A stretch of 12,427 nucleotides of DNA from an uncultured Christensenella sp. Its GTDB lineage: Bacteria; Bacillota; Clostridia; Christensenellales; Pumilibacteraceae. Location: positions 29,273-41,699 of the forward strand of contig CAJTND010000010.1 of the NCBI GenBank assembly GCA_910577995.1, in the 5' to 3' direction. Below the pieces are notes generated by a model, which worked only from the letters and a program-made list of their open reading frames with translations, searched no databases and was not told the origin of the DNA. Position numbers and translations under genes: made by a program. Below are positions 1 to 5,804 of the stretch, piece after piece (positions within the stretch are counted from its first letter, which is position 1; every line of letters begins with the position of its first letter).

Positions 1-1
1 A

Positions 2-508
2 AGGACGCTGACGGTAAGTCATGGCGGATTCGAGTGCACGCTCGATATAGCGGTGGTCAAAGCGCTCGAATCGAGCGGCGGCTTCGTCAAGATACAGGCG
101 GAGGACGGCGAGTACGTCGACATGAGCGGCGCGGCGGCGCAGGACGCGGAGAAAGAAAAGTTCGAGAGCATGCAGACGCTGACGAGCGGCGGTATAGTGC
201 CCAGCGATGCGGAGGGCTCTTGCACATCAAATATTTCCGTCAAGGGCAATAAGATAACCGTAAGGTTCGACGCGCTCGCGGGCGGAACGTTCACGCTCGG
301 CATGCGCGCGCAGTCGGGAAGCAGCAAGGGCAGCGCGACCGACACGAATTGGAAGGATATGACGCTGTGGACGGTGCTGACCGATATAGTCGGCGAGATA
401 GACGTCAAGCAAGGACTTAACGAGATAGAGCTCACGTTCAAGGGCGAAACGGCAAAGACCATGCGTTTCCCCGATATCGACTATTTCCTCCTGACTGCCG
501 TCGTTTGA
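2..508 (+). CDS. 3' end of a gene encoding a carbohydrate-binding-module-like beta-sandwich (5' truncated by window)
   Basis: The frame is open from base 2 to the TGA at 506-508, so the gene starts before the window and the GTG at 53 is only an internal codon. The visible 168 residues are rich in alternating polar and hydrophobic stretches typical of beta strands. Two stretches recall CBM6/CBM35-type sugar-binding domains: an IQAED near the start of the domain, and near the end a GLNEIELTF strand followed by FPDIDYFLL, resembling the usual 'G-N-x-I-x-L ... x-I-D-Y-x-x-L' ending. Known members of such families sit at the C-terminus of secreted glycan-degrading or adhesive proteins, so the missing N-terminal part probably holds a signal peptide and perhaps a catalytic domain. 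The family assignment rests on motif memory and is tentative; the reading frame itself is secure. No membrane segment or sortase motif is seen at the C-terminus. Confidence 0.7.
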   Translation, partial: RTLTVSHGGFECTLDIAVVKALESSGGFVKIQAEDGEYVDMSGAAAQDAEKEKFESMQTLTSGGIVPSDAEGSCTSNISVKGNKITVRFDALAGGTFTLGMRAQSGSSKGSATDTNWKDMTLWTVLTDIVGEIDVKQGLNEIELTFKGETAKTMRFPDIDYFLLTAVV

Positions 509-525
509 TAAATCGAAACGACGGA

Positions 526-573
526 AAACGAAAACGGGCGCGCGCCATATCGCCGCCTGTTTTCGTTTGCTTT
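526..573 (+). terminator. Rho-independent terminator after the carbohydrate-binding-like gene
   Basis: A 15-base arm at 526-540 (AAACGAAAACGGGCG) pairs with 554-568 (CGCCTGTTTTCGTTT) with one G-T pair and a 13-base GC-rich loop. It is followed by GCTTTT. It starts 17 bases after the stop codon, as expected for a terminator of the upstream gene, and separates it from the TetR promoter. Confidence 0.7.
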
Positions 574-582
574 TAATTAAGT

Positions 583-597
583 TTGAACAATGTTCAA
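583..597. promoter_or_regulatory. Upstream operator palindrome of the TetR regulator
   Basis: TTGAACA-A-TGTTCAA is a perfect 7+1+7 inverted repeat. The same core recurs at 637-653. It lies just upstream of the -35 box (605-610), so a bound dimer would sit next to RNA polymerase. The pairing with the second copy and the position in front of a TetR gene suggest it is the regulator's own operator. Confidence 0.65.
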
Positions 598-604
598 CAA
601 TCGC

Positions 605-633
605 TTGGCTTTATCGCGCCGTGAGAGTATAAT
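605..633 (+). promoter_or_regulatory. Promoter of the tetR gene
   Basis: TTGGCT (605-610) is followed after exactly 17 bases by a perfect TATAAT (628-633). Transcription would start near 640, inside the second palindrome (637-653), so occupancy of that site would block initiation. Confidence 0.7.
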
Positions 634-636
634 TTG

Positions 637-653
637 TTTGAACACTGTTCAAA
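637..653. promoter_or_regulatory. Downstream operator palindrome overlapping the transcription start
   Basis: TTTGAACA-C-TGTTCAAA is a perfect 8+1+8 inverted repeat with the same core as 583-597. The two centres are 55 bases apart, with the promoter between them. The site covers the expected +1, the standard geometry for steric autorepression by a TetR dimer. Confidence 0.7.
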
Positions 654-663
654 GGCGGTAGAA

Positions 664-1242
664 ATGGATAGTAAAGAAGCGATGATCAAAGCCGCGACGG
701 AGCTTATCGAGGAGCGCGGCGAGCGGCTCGGCTCGGTCACGGTGCGCGAGATAGGCAAGCGGGCGGGCGTGGGGCTCGGGCTTGTCAATTACCACTTCGG
801 GAATAAGGACGAGCTTATCGCGCAGTGCGTGGAAAAGATAATAAACGGTATCGTCGCGAGGTTCATCGAGATGCGCGAGCGGACGGAGGGGATGCTTCCG
901 TCGGAAAAGCTGGAAAGCCTTGTCGAAATGACGCTGGACTTTTTGTTCGAGCACCGCGCGGTGTCGCGGATATCTATACTTTCGGACATGCAGTCGCCGA
1001 AGCCCGACGACAACACGCAAAGGACATACTCGGCATATCTTCCGCTCGTGGCGGCGTGCCGACCCGATTGGGACGAGGACAGAGTGAAGCGTGTGACGCA
1101 CTGTCTTATAGCGTCGATGCAGCAGTCGTTTTTGAGAAGCGGCGCTATCTCCGACGCGCTCGGCGCGGATATAACGGATAAGCGCGCTCGAGCGGACTAT
1201 TGCAGGCGGCTTATATGGGATATTGTGGGGGCGGCGGAATGA
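664..1242 (+). CDS. TetR/AcrR-family transcriptional regulator
   Basis: The 192-residue product has the TetR layout: an N-terminal helical DNA-binding domain with the helix-turn-helix VTVREIGKRAGVGLGLVNYHF followed by NKDELI (about residues 26-52), then an all-helical ligand-binding and dimerisation half of the usual length. I chose the ATG at 664 because AAAGGCGG lies 7-12 bases upstream. A TTG at 634 in the same frame falls inside the -10 box and operator region and is rejected. Two matching palindromes around its promoter argue for autorepression. The stop overlaps the start of the next gene (ATGA at 1239-1242), a broken flavodoxin-like reductase, so the two once formed an operon and the regulator probably controlled that enzyme in response to a small molecule. 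The ligand cannot be read from the sequence. Confidence 0.9.
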   Translation: MDSKEAMIKAATELIEERGERLGSVTVREIGKRAGVGLGLVNYHFGNKDELIAQCVEKIINGIVARFIEMRERTEGMLPSEKLESLVEMTLDFLFEHRAVSRISILSDMQSPKPDDNTQRTYSAYLPLVAACRPDWDEDRVKRVTHCLIASMQQSFLRSGAISDALGADITDKRARADYCRRLIWDIVGAAE

Positions 1243-1974
1243 AGATAACTGTGATAAACGGAACGGAGAAGCGCGGCGACGTACAGGCTCAAAGAAATGT
1301 TTTTGGCGCGTTTCGAGCCGAACTCGGGAACAAAAGAAATAACGGAGTTCTATCTGCCGAAGGACTGCCCGTGTTTTTGCAGCGGCTGCATGCGGTGCTG
1401 TGTCGAGGACGAGAGCAAATGCAAGGACTTCGAGCATGTTCGGCATATCGCAAAAGCGATCATGGAAGCCGACCTTATAGTCATGACGTCGCCTGCTTAT
1501 GCGATGCACGCCACGGGCGCGATGGAAGCGTTGCTGGATCACTTCGCTCCGCGCTGGATGCCGCACCGACCCGCGCCCGAAATGTTCGGGAAGCGCGCGG
1601 TTATAATAACGCAGTGCCTAGGCGGCGGCGCGAAGCAGGCGGCAAAAGACATCAAGCACAGTCTGTCCTAGTGGGGCATATCCGATATACACGTGTTCGC
1701 CGGCGCGCTCATGGAGAATATCGTATGGGACGGACTGTCCGAAAAGCGCAAGAACAAGCTCACGGCAAAAATAGAGCGACTCTCGAAAAGAACGTCGAGG
1801 ATAAACTTCGATAAGCCCGCGCATACGAGCATAGCGACAAAGCTAAAATTCACTATCTGCAGATTTATACAAAAAAGGCTCTACAAAAAGAACCCCGACT
1901 ACGCCGACGCCGCGTATTGGCACAGCCGCGGCTGGCTCGGCAGATCCCGCCCGTGGAAACCACGTTCGCAATAA
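1239..1974 (+). pseudogene. NAD(P)H-dependent FMN reductase / flavodoxin-like oxidoreductase, broken by a frameshift and an in-frame stop
   Basis: The ATG at 1239 overlaps the tetR stop and begins MKITVINGTEKRG, the FMN-phosphate-loop start of flavodoxin-like reductases. After about 1277 homology continues in the next frame as ATYRLKEMFLARFEP, which is explained by loss of two bases from a GC run (1271-1278). That frame runs through a cysteine-rich segment with C-x-C-x-x-C-x-x-C-C (about 1366-1400), as in iron-sulfur flavoprotein-like members, and through MTSPAYAMHATGAMEALLDH. It then hits TAG at 1669-1671 before continuing in frame from WGISDIHVF to a typical GWLGRSRPW ending at 1974. Two independent lesions favour a true pseudogene over a sequencing slip. 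The intact enzyme would have been about 245 residues, cytosolic, binding FMN and perhaps a cluster. Its substrate is unknown. Confidence 0.8.
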
Positions 1975-2044
1975 GAAACTTGATATATATTGCAAATACT
2001 TTATGCGACGCTTGTAAAATCAAATAAATACTGGTTTTTATTTT

Positions 2045-2452
2045 CTAATACTTGCACTTTGAAAAGTCATATGTATCGCTTATTTTTCTCCAAGTATGAT
2101 GGGTAGAATTGAAGTTGTGCTTATAATCAAGTTCATAAACACCCATAAAAACATACTCTCTGCCGCTGTATGTAGCTTCGATCACATTAAAAACCACTCT
2201 TTGCATTTCCAGCTCAAATTCGTCTGTAATGTTTAGACCTGCCGTGTATTCTTCGCGGATTGCATTTCCACCGTCATACGGCGTATTTGTCCACCCCGAT
2301 GAATGTTGCTTCCCGTTAATTGGAATAAACCATAGTATATCATCATTTTTCATTTTAAGCGCACATTTCCCAAAATAGTCGATATGCTTATTCAAGAGTT
2401 TGTTTATAAATTCGTAGTGTGTATTTGCATAAATTTTTTCACCTGATTTCAT
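2045..2452 (-). CDS. Hypothetical island protein, 135 aa
   Basis: I do not recognise this protein. It runs from ATG at 2450-2452 to TAG at 2045-2047, with GAGGGG at 2462-2467 (9 bases upstream) as ribosome site and a good promoter at 2499-2527. It is soluble: no signal peptide and no membrane segment. Composition is aromatic- and charge-rich, and the C-terminal third (YSGREYVFMGVYELDYKH, then WRKISDTYDF) looks like beta strands and recalls small beta-rich domains seen next to nucleases in accessory islands; that resemblance is only an impression. Its AT-rich codons differ from the resident genes and it lies beside a dead integrase stub, so it was probably acquired horizontally. Confidence 0.7.
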   Translation of the reverse strand: MKSGEKIYANTHYEFINKLLNKHIDYFGKCALKMKNDDILWFIPINGKQHSSGWTNTPYDGGNAIREEYTAGLNITDEFELEMQRVVFNVIEATYSGREYVFMGVYELDYKHNFNSTHHTWRKISDTYDFSKCKY

Positions 2453-2498
2453 TTGTGTTAACCCCTCATTTTTTAATTAAAGAAACATCTTCTTTGCA

Positions 2499-2527
2499 AT
2501 AATAACAGATAAATCATGTAAAGTCAA
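2499..2527 (-). promoter_or_regulatory. Promoter of the 135-aa island gene
   Basis: On the minus strand TTGACT (2527-2522) is followed after 17 bases by TATTAT (2504-2499). This gives a start near 2492 and a leader of about 40 bases with the GAGGGG site. The recognisable integrase stub begins only about 14 bases behind the -35 box. Confidence 0.65.
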
Positions 2528-2541
2528 TAAGTAGCTATGAG

Positions 2542-2610
2542 CTTGATGATACAAATACAGACGTGTCAGGTGAACATCGGAAATCCGAAGGCGCAAAGCT
2601 CGAATATTAG
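2542..2610 (+). pseudogene. Tyrosine-recombinase C-terminal stub, copy 1 (dead)
   Basis: Read in frame this is LDDTNTDVSGEHRKSEGAKL-E-Y-TAG, which lines up with LADTYTDVSDEYLKTEAQKL-D-Y-TAG of the better copy at 5597-5716. The position of the catalytic tyrosine is AAT (Asn) at 2554-2556. Homology begins only about 14 bases beyond the promoter of the 135-aa gene, so everything upstream of the last 22 codons is gone. Similarity continues past the stop codon to about 2720, matching the DNA between the second stub and the tRNA. Confidence 0.6.
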
Positions 2611-2692
2611 AGTAGTTTTATACGTCCGCATCACATACCCGACCGCAATATACGGGAACGTGGGCATACAATAAAATGCAATATGTTTTGAT

Positions 2693-2716
2693 TACTGCGC
2701 TTTTGAGTGGTTGGGA
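2693..2716. repeat. Decayed attachment-site-like core, copy 1
   Basis: TACTGCGCTTTT (2693-2704) is identical to 5800-5811 next to tRNA-Ala. The following GAGTGGTTGGGA is a degenerate version of AGGTGGTGGAGA, which is the 3' end of the tRNA. It lies 82 bases after the stop of integrase stub 1, close to the 83-base spacing of the intact arrangement at 5716-5800, and just before the deaminase gene. Confidence 0.5.
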
Positions 2717-2737
2717 AAAGATAAACTAAATTGAAAT

Positions 2738-3172
2738 TTATTCTTCAAAATGTTCCAATTTGTCGGCAGGATATGCTTTTGACCAATGATACGGTTGTAA
2801 TTCAGCCAATTGGACAAATTTCAAGGAATAGTCTTCGGTAGTAACTGCCACTTGCACTTCATCTCCCCAAAATTTCAACCGTTCCTGACAGATTCCGCAA
2901 GGGGTTAAGATCTTAAACGGAGATCTTTCATTATCTCGAACCAAACACAAACAGTGTGTAACTTTTTCATTGAACTTGTGCGCCTCTAAAATTGCGCCTG
3001 TTTCAATACACAGAATAGCCGATGCGTTTGCGGTTTCGATACTTACACTAATAAGATAATGCTCTTGTTCGGTGTGAATGACGGCTGCGCCACCCCAACC
3101 GACAGGATAGCGTTTCTCTATAAAGTCCTTTGCAATTTTGTACATTTCTTTTTCGATTTTTTCATCCCGCAT
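2738..3172 (-). CDS. Cytidine deaminase-like zinc enzyme
   Basis: The 144-residue product carries the cytidine deaminase signature in order: a glycine-rich VGWGGAAV start of the core (about 24-31), the zinc/acid motif C55-I-E57 in NASAILCIETGAI, and P91-C92-G-I-C95 for the other two zinc cysteines. Glu57 would be the proton shuttle. Known relatives deaminate cytidine, deoxycytidine or nucleoside-like antibiotics such as blasticidin S; which applies here is not visible. Length is normal for the homotetrameric group. The frame opens at 3289, but a strong promoter at 3225-3253 lies inside that extension and the family fold begins near MRDEKIEK, so ATG 3170-3172 is the start, with AAAGG 12 bases upstream. 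It sits alone between two attachment-like cores, so it is likely an acquired cargo gene. Confidence 0.82.
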   Translation of the reverse strand: MRDEKIEKEMYKIAKDFIEKRYPVGWGGAAVIHTEQEHYLISVSIETANASAILCIETGAILEAHKFNEKVTHCLCLVRDNERSPFKILTPCGICQERLKFWGDEVQVAVTTEDYSLKFVQLAELQPYHWSKAYPADKLEHFEE

Positions 3173-3224
3173 AACGTTACAATGCCTTTCATTGATACAA
3201 CTTATAGCTTTATTAAGCAAACAT

Positions 3225-3253
3225 ATTATACCATAGATTACCGCCATTTTCAA
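3225..3253 (-). promoter_or_regulatory. Promoter of the cytidine deaminase-like gene
   Basis: On the minus strand TTGAAA (3253-3248), 17 bases, then a perfect TATAAT (3230-3225). The expected start is near 3218 with a leader of about 45 bases to the ATG at 3172. Its place inside the longer open frame is what decides the start codon. Confidence 0.75.
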
Positions 3254-3333
3254 CCGCATAACAGAGTAAAAACCTGTTATTCGAAACAAAAATCGTCAAA
3301 GAAAAAACCTAAAACCGTTTCCATTAATAATGA

Positions 3334-3373
3334 GTTCGTTTTAGGTGGTGGATCGTAAGTTCTAAAAGCGAAC
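3334..3373. repeat. Attachment-site-like core, copy 2, with flanking inverted arms
   Basis: CGTTTTAGGTGGTGGA (3337-3352) shares 14 identical bases (TTTTAGGTGGTGGA) with 5808-5821, which span the CCA end of tRNA-Ala and the bases just beyond. Around it GTTCGTTTTAG (3334-3344) faces CTAAAAGCGAAC (3362-3373), an inverted repeat with a one-base bulge and a 17-base centre holding GGTGGTGGA. A further CCTAAAACCG lies at 3308-3317. Paired inverted core sites around a short tRNA-derived crossover are what tyrosine recombinases bind. Confidence 0.55.
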
Positions 3374-3423
3374 CTAACTTTAATCACAAATGTAAGTTAC
3401 ATGTGGATGGAAAGAAAAATTAA

Positions 3424-4992
3424 CTAGAATCTTCCCAGTTTTGTTTTCTTATAAAGTCCATAGTGAAATCTATAAGAAATATTCTTATCGTATGGAACTT
3501 CTGGGGAAATATTGGTTGGACTTTTTTCTCTATAAGAAAAATGAAAATATTTATTATTTCCTTCTATTGCTGCTATAACATTACTATCATATAACAATTG
3601 TAAAAATTGCTGCGGATCTTCAACAAATTGAGGAACTTCTTTTGCGTTTTCTAAAATATAATCAATATACTTTTCATAGTTTTTTTTGTATTGTTCTATC
3701 GTAAACTGTGCATCATTAAAAAAATCAAAAAATTTTTTAAAATGCTTAAAATCATCTTCTGAATAGTAAAATGATAACTGGTCTTTTAATGATCCTAAAA
3801 AATATTCAGAATAATTATTTTGAAATTCATCGCTCGAATAAGTTTTATAATCAAATTGATTGTAACCTCCTTTGCCTCGTTGCTTCATAAGATCTTGAAG
3901 TATTTTTAATATACGTTGGATATCTCTAGGACGACTTAAAGAAATTTTTAAGAACTCCATAAAAGCTGTATCGTATTGTCTTGATTGACTGGTTGAAGTT
4001 ATTTGCCACTTAAAATAATCATCCCATATGTATTCCGACGAAGTTTCCTGATCATATGCTAACAATTTATTAGCCATTTTATATAAAAACGATGATTGAT
4101 ATTCAATATATGTTGTTCGCCAATCCAAGTAAACAGAATTGTCAATTAACTTATTAGTAGCATTCTGTAAATTTAAAGAGTTAAATATATCTGGACGCAA
4201 AAGCAAAACTATTTTAAATTTGCCTCTCGAATCTTTTATATTGGCAAACAACTCAGTATTAAGTGACCATGTTGCATTTGCTAATCCTCTTATACACTCC
4301 AAATAATCAGAATATACAATTTGATTAGGACGAACATCAATACCATCAATATATAATGTTATATTTTTATTTATTTTTAGTTTGCTTAAACAATCTGAAA
4401 ATTGTTTTTCGATATAATATAAGTTCATTTGTAAACGTTGCTCCGTAAACTCTACACTTTTTGTAGATGAACCACCCATTTCAAGATATTTAAATATTAA
4501 TTTGGCTACTAATTCGCTATTATCAACAATCTTTAAAGCACTAATAATTTCTGGTGAAAAGGCTTTATTATAGTATTCATCTATTGCATCCATTAAACTA
4601 TTAATATTACTTTTATTAAAAATTGAAATAGTCTTATCCGACTCTGTCACGCTTTTAGACAAAAGCAATAATAAAATTGTTTTCCAAATATCAGTATAGC
4701 CACTAATATCTATTTTTCTATTTTTTTTAAGTTCATAAAACTTTTCATAATCAGTGCTATTAATAAATTTTAATACTGATTTTTGATTTTTATAATCACA
4801 ATTATTTAAATAAGTAGCGTAAGCTGTCTTTCCCGTCCCTTTCTCTCCTATTAAATAATAAACATTGGGTTTAAGTAAATCATCTAAAAAAGAATTTTTT
4901 ACAAAAACGCTATTTAAAATTTGTTTATTCTCTCTTTGCATATAGTTTTGTGCATCGGAAAAACCTAAGTTTAATGATTGGATCTCTTTCAT
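3424..4992 (-). CDS. Stand-alone P-loop ATPase (AAA/STAND-like, resembles Sll1717-type ATPases)
   Basis: The 522-residue soluble protein has a clear Walker A loop, G49-EKGTG-K55-T56, following FLDDLLKPNVYYLIG. A Walker B-like strand ITLYIDGID lies at 211-219 and a sensor-like VLLLRPDIF at 262-270. An arginine-rich SLSRPRDIQRIL at 351-362 could be a sensor-2 or arginine-finger helix. The C-terminal 160 residues are helical and aromatic-rich without a recognisable effector. The pattern matches proteins usually called P-loop ATPase, Sll1717 family, whose function is not established to my knowledge. The start is ATG 4990-4992 with AAAGGAG about 7 bases upstream; the frame extends to 5037 without a ribosome site. 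Codons are extremely AT-rich compared with residents. It is the only gene between two attachment cores, so it must act alone or with host proteins. Anti-phage function is possible but unproven. Confidence 0.78.
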   Translation of the reverse strand: MKEIQSLNLGFSDAQNYMQRENKQILNSVFVKNSFLDDLLKPNVYYLIGEKGTGKTAYATYLNNCDYKNQKSVLKFINSTDYEKFYELKKNRKIDISGYTDIWKTILLLLLSKSVTESDKTISIFNKSNINSLMDAIDEYYNKAFSPEIISALKIVDNSELVAKLIFKYLEMGGSSTKSVEFTEQRLQMNLYYIEKQFSDCLSKLKINKNITLYIDGIDVRPNQIVYSDYLECIRGLANATWSLNTELFANIKDSRGKFKIVLLLRPDIFNSLNLQNATNKLIDNSVYLDWRTTYIEYQSSFLYKMANKLLAYDQETSSEYIWDDYFKWQITSTSQSRQYDTAFMEFLKISLSRPRDIQRILKILQDLMKQRGKGGYNQFDYKTYSSDEFQNNYSEYFLGSLKDQLSFYYSEDDFKHFKKFFDFFNDAQFTIEQYKKNYEKYIDYILENAKEVPQFVEDPQQFLQLLYDSNVIAAIEGNNKYFHFSYREKSPTNISPEVPYDKNISYRFHYGLYKKTKLGRF

Positions 4993-5002
4993 ATTTTCTC
5001 CT

Positions 5003-5116
5003 TTAAATGTTTTTCTTAAAATTGTATTTATCAGCAATTTTATTTGCCCGATGATACGGCGAGTATGTGCTTTTAGATATATTATTAAAAATATAGCGGG
5101 TTTTTGTTTTCTTCAT
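5003..5116 (-). CDS. Possible 37-aa leader peptide upstream of the ATPase gene
   Basis: Inside the roughly 180-base leader of the ATPase transcript, ATG at 5114-5116 opens a frame of 37 basic residues (starting MKKTKTRYIF, ending NFKKNI). It stops with TAA at 5003-5005, right at the AGGAG ribosome site of the ATPase. Ending there would allow translational coupling. There is no clear Shine-Dalgarno in front of it and no recognised family, so it may be chance. Confidence 0.22.
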   Translation of the reverse strand: MKKTKTRYIFNNISKSTYSPYHRANKIADKYNFKKNI

Positions 5117-5177
5117 AATAACTTATTACGTTGTTAACCTATTCGGAATTTTTTATTTCAGTTCGTTAAACAAGATG

Positions 5178-5206
5178 ATTGTAACATAACTTTTGCTTGA
5201 TTTCAA
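5178..5206 (-). promoter_or_regulatory. Promoter of the ATPase gene
   Basis: On the minus strand TTGAAA (5206-5201), 17 bases, then TACAAT (5183-5178), each one mismatch from consensus. Transcription would start near 5171, giving a leader of about 180 bases. A TTGACA at 5228-5223 with TGAAAT 17 bases on is a weaker alternative. Confidence 0.55.
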
Positions 5207-5440
5207 CTTTATTCAGCAAAAATGTCAAAGTATTTTTTTGTATTTTTTGATTTAATTGTATCATTAGAATCTTGCATTATTGTAATATTTTACAACTTAT
5301 TGCATTAAGCCATAAAATATTACAACAACGAAAAAGCCTTTTGTGTTTAGTCGTTAAAATATTTTAAATGCCCACTGAATATATTTTGTGAAACGCCGTT
5401 GAAATAGGGCAAAGCAACATCTTGCGATAGAGTCCATATA
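5207..5440. other. Gene-free AT-rich stretch with a 13-bp inverted repeat
   Basis: No coding frame with a ribosome site is visible. The only clear structure is a perfect inverted repeat: TTGTAATATTTTA (5280-5292) and TAAAATATTACAA (5313-5325), separated by 20 bases. It lies upstream of the ATPase promoter and could be a protein-binding site (for example a recombinase or directionality factor arm site) or a remnant hairpin. It lacks the GC-rich stem of an ordinary terminator. Confidence 0.5.
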
Positions 5441-5504
5441 TTGTTGTTTGAAATTATTGGGATATTCAAATACATATTATGTCCCCGAATGCTATCTCGT
5501 CTAG

Positions 5505-5597
5505 GTCGAGCAATACATATTCAAGAGCATGCACAAAGCGTGGAAGAAGATAAACCGCGTAGACAGGCGTCAAAAGGGATTGAAAAAGCACTATTAA
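5505..5597 (+). pseudogene. Coding remnant in a second frame upstream of the integrase stub
   Basis: Between a TAG at 5502-5504 and a TAA at 5595-5597 a basic, codon-like stretch reads VEQYIFKSMHKAWKKINRVD and on through QKGLKKHY. It lies in a different frame from the integrase tail that follows. The amino-acid pattern looks like real, resident-style coding DNA rather than random sequence, but I do not recognise the family. It may be a shifted piece of the same recombinase or of another lost mobile gene. Confidence 0.25.
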
Positions 5598-5716
5598 GAG
5601 TGTCGGAAGTCGCCCGAAAACTGTTTGTCGGTCACTCGCTCGGCGGGCTTGCGGATACCTATACCGACGTGTCCGACGAGTATCTGAAAACCGAAGCGCA
5701 AAAGCTCGATTATTAG
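5597..5716 (+). pseudogene. Tyrosine-recombinase (phage-type integrase) C-terminal stub, copy 2
   Basis: The last 39 codons read RVSEVARKLFVGHSLGG then LADTYTDVSDEYLKTEAQKL-D-Y and TAG. GHS-x(7)-TYT is the C-terminal end of tyrosine recombinases: the conserved His (codon 5633-5635) and the catalytic Tyr (5660-5662) both remain. The upstream R-K-HxxR part of the catalytic domain is missing, so the protein cannot be active, although a TTG-started frame is open from 5441. It points toward the 3' end of tRNA-Ala, the usual orientation of an integrase beside its attachment site. Confidence 0.65.
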
Positions 5717-5776
5717 CTATACGATAGCGACGATTTCCCACTAACTCGACCACAATATACGGAAACGCGGGCAAAC

Positions 5777-5798
5777 AAAAAAGCACAATATGTTGTGC
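5777..5798 (-). terminator. Rho-independent terminator of tRNA-Ala
   Basis: On the minus strand GCACAA-CATA-TTGTGC (5798-5783) is a perfect 6-bp hairpin followed directly by six T (5782-5777). It begins 16 bases after the CCA end of the tRNA. The paralogous position in copy 1 (about 2678-2692) has lost the pairing. Confidence 0.7.
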
Positions 5799-5804
5799 AT
5801 ACTG

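Noticed and set aside
634..663. TTG at 634 as start of the TetR protein
   Set aside because: It falls at the edge of the -10 box and on the operator, upstream of the expected transcript start; ATG 664 has a good ribosome site.
649..1566. 305-residue open frame on the minus strand
   Set aside because: It is antisense to the TetR gene and the reductase remnant, with arginine/histidine-rich composition, no ribosome site and no domain.
1669..1671. TAG read as an amino acid (stop-codon reassignment)
   Set aside because: No intact resident gene in the window ends in TAG, which made this worth considering. But the same gene also has a frameshift, island genes use TAG as stop, and no other resident frame needs readthrough. 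A pseudogene is simpler.
3173..3289. N-terminal extension of the deaminase from ATG 3289
   Set aside because: The promoter at 3225-3253 lies inside it, and the family core starts after 3172.
3390..3402. ATGTAA-G-TTACAT palindrome as a terminator of the ATPase gene
   Set aside because: The stem is AT-rich and only 6 bp, and no T run follows it on the minus strand; it may instead be a binding site, but nothing supports that.
5441..5716. Intact 91-residue protein from TTG 5441
   Set aside because: Only the last 39 codons resemble a recombinase. The upstream part has no ribosome site, and another frame looks more coding-like, so I treat it as remnants.
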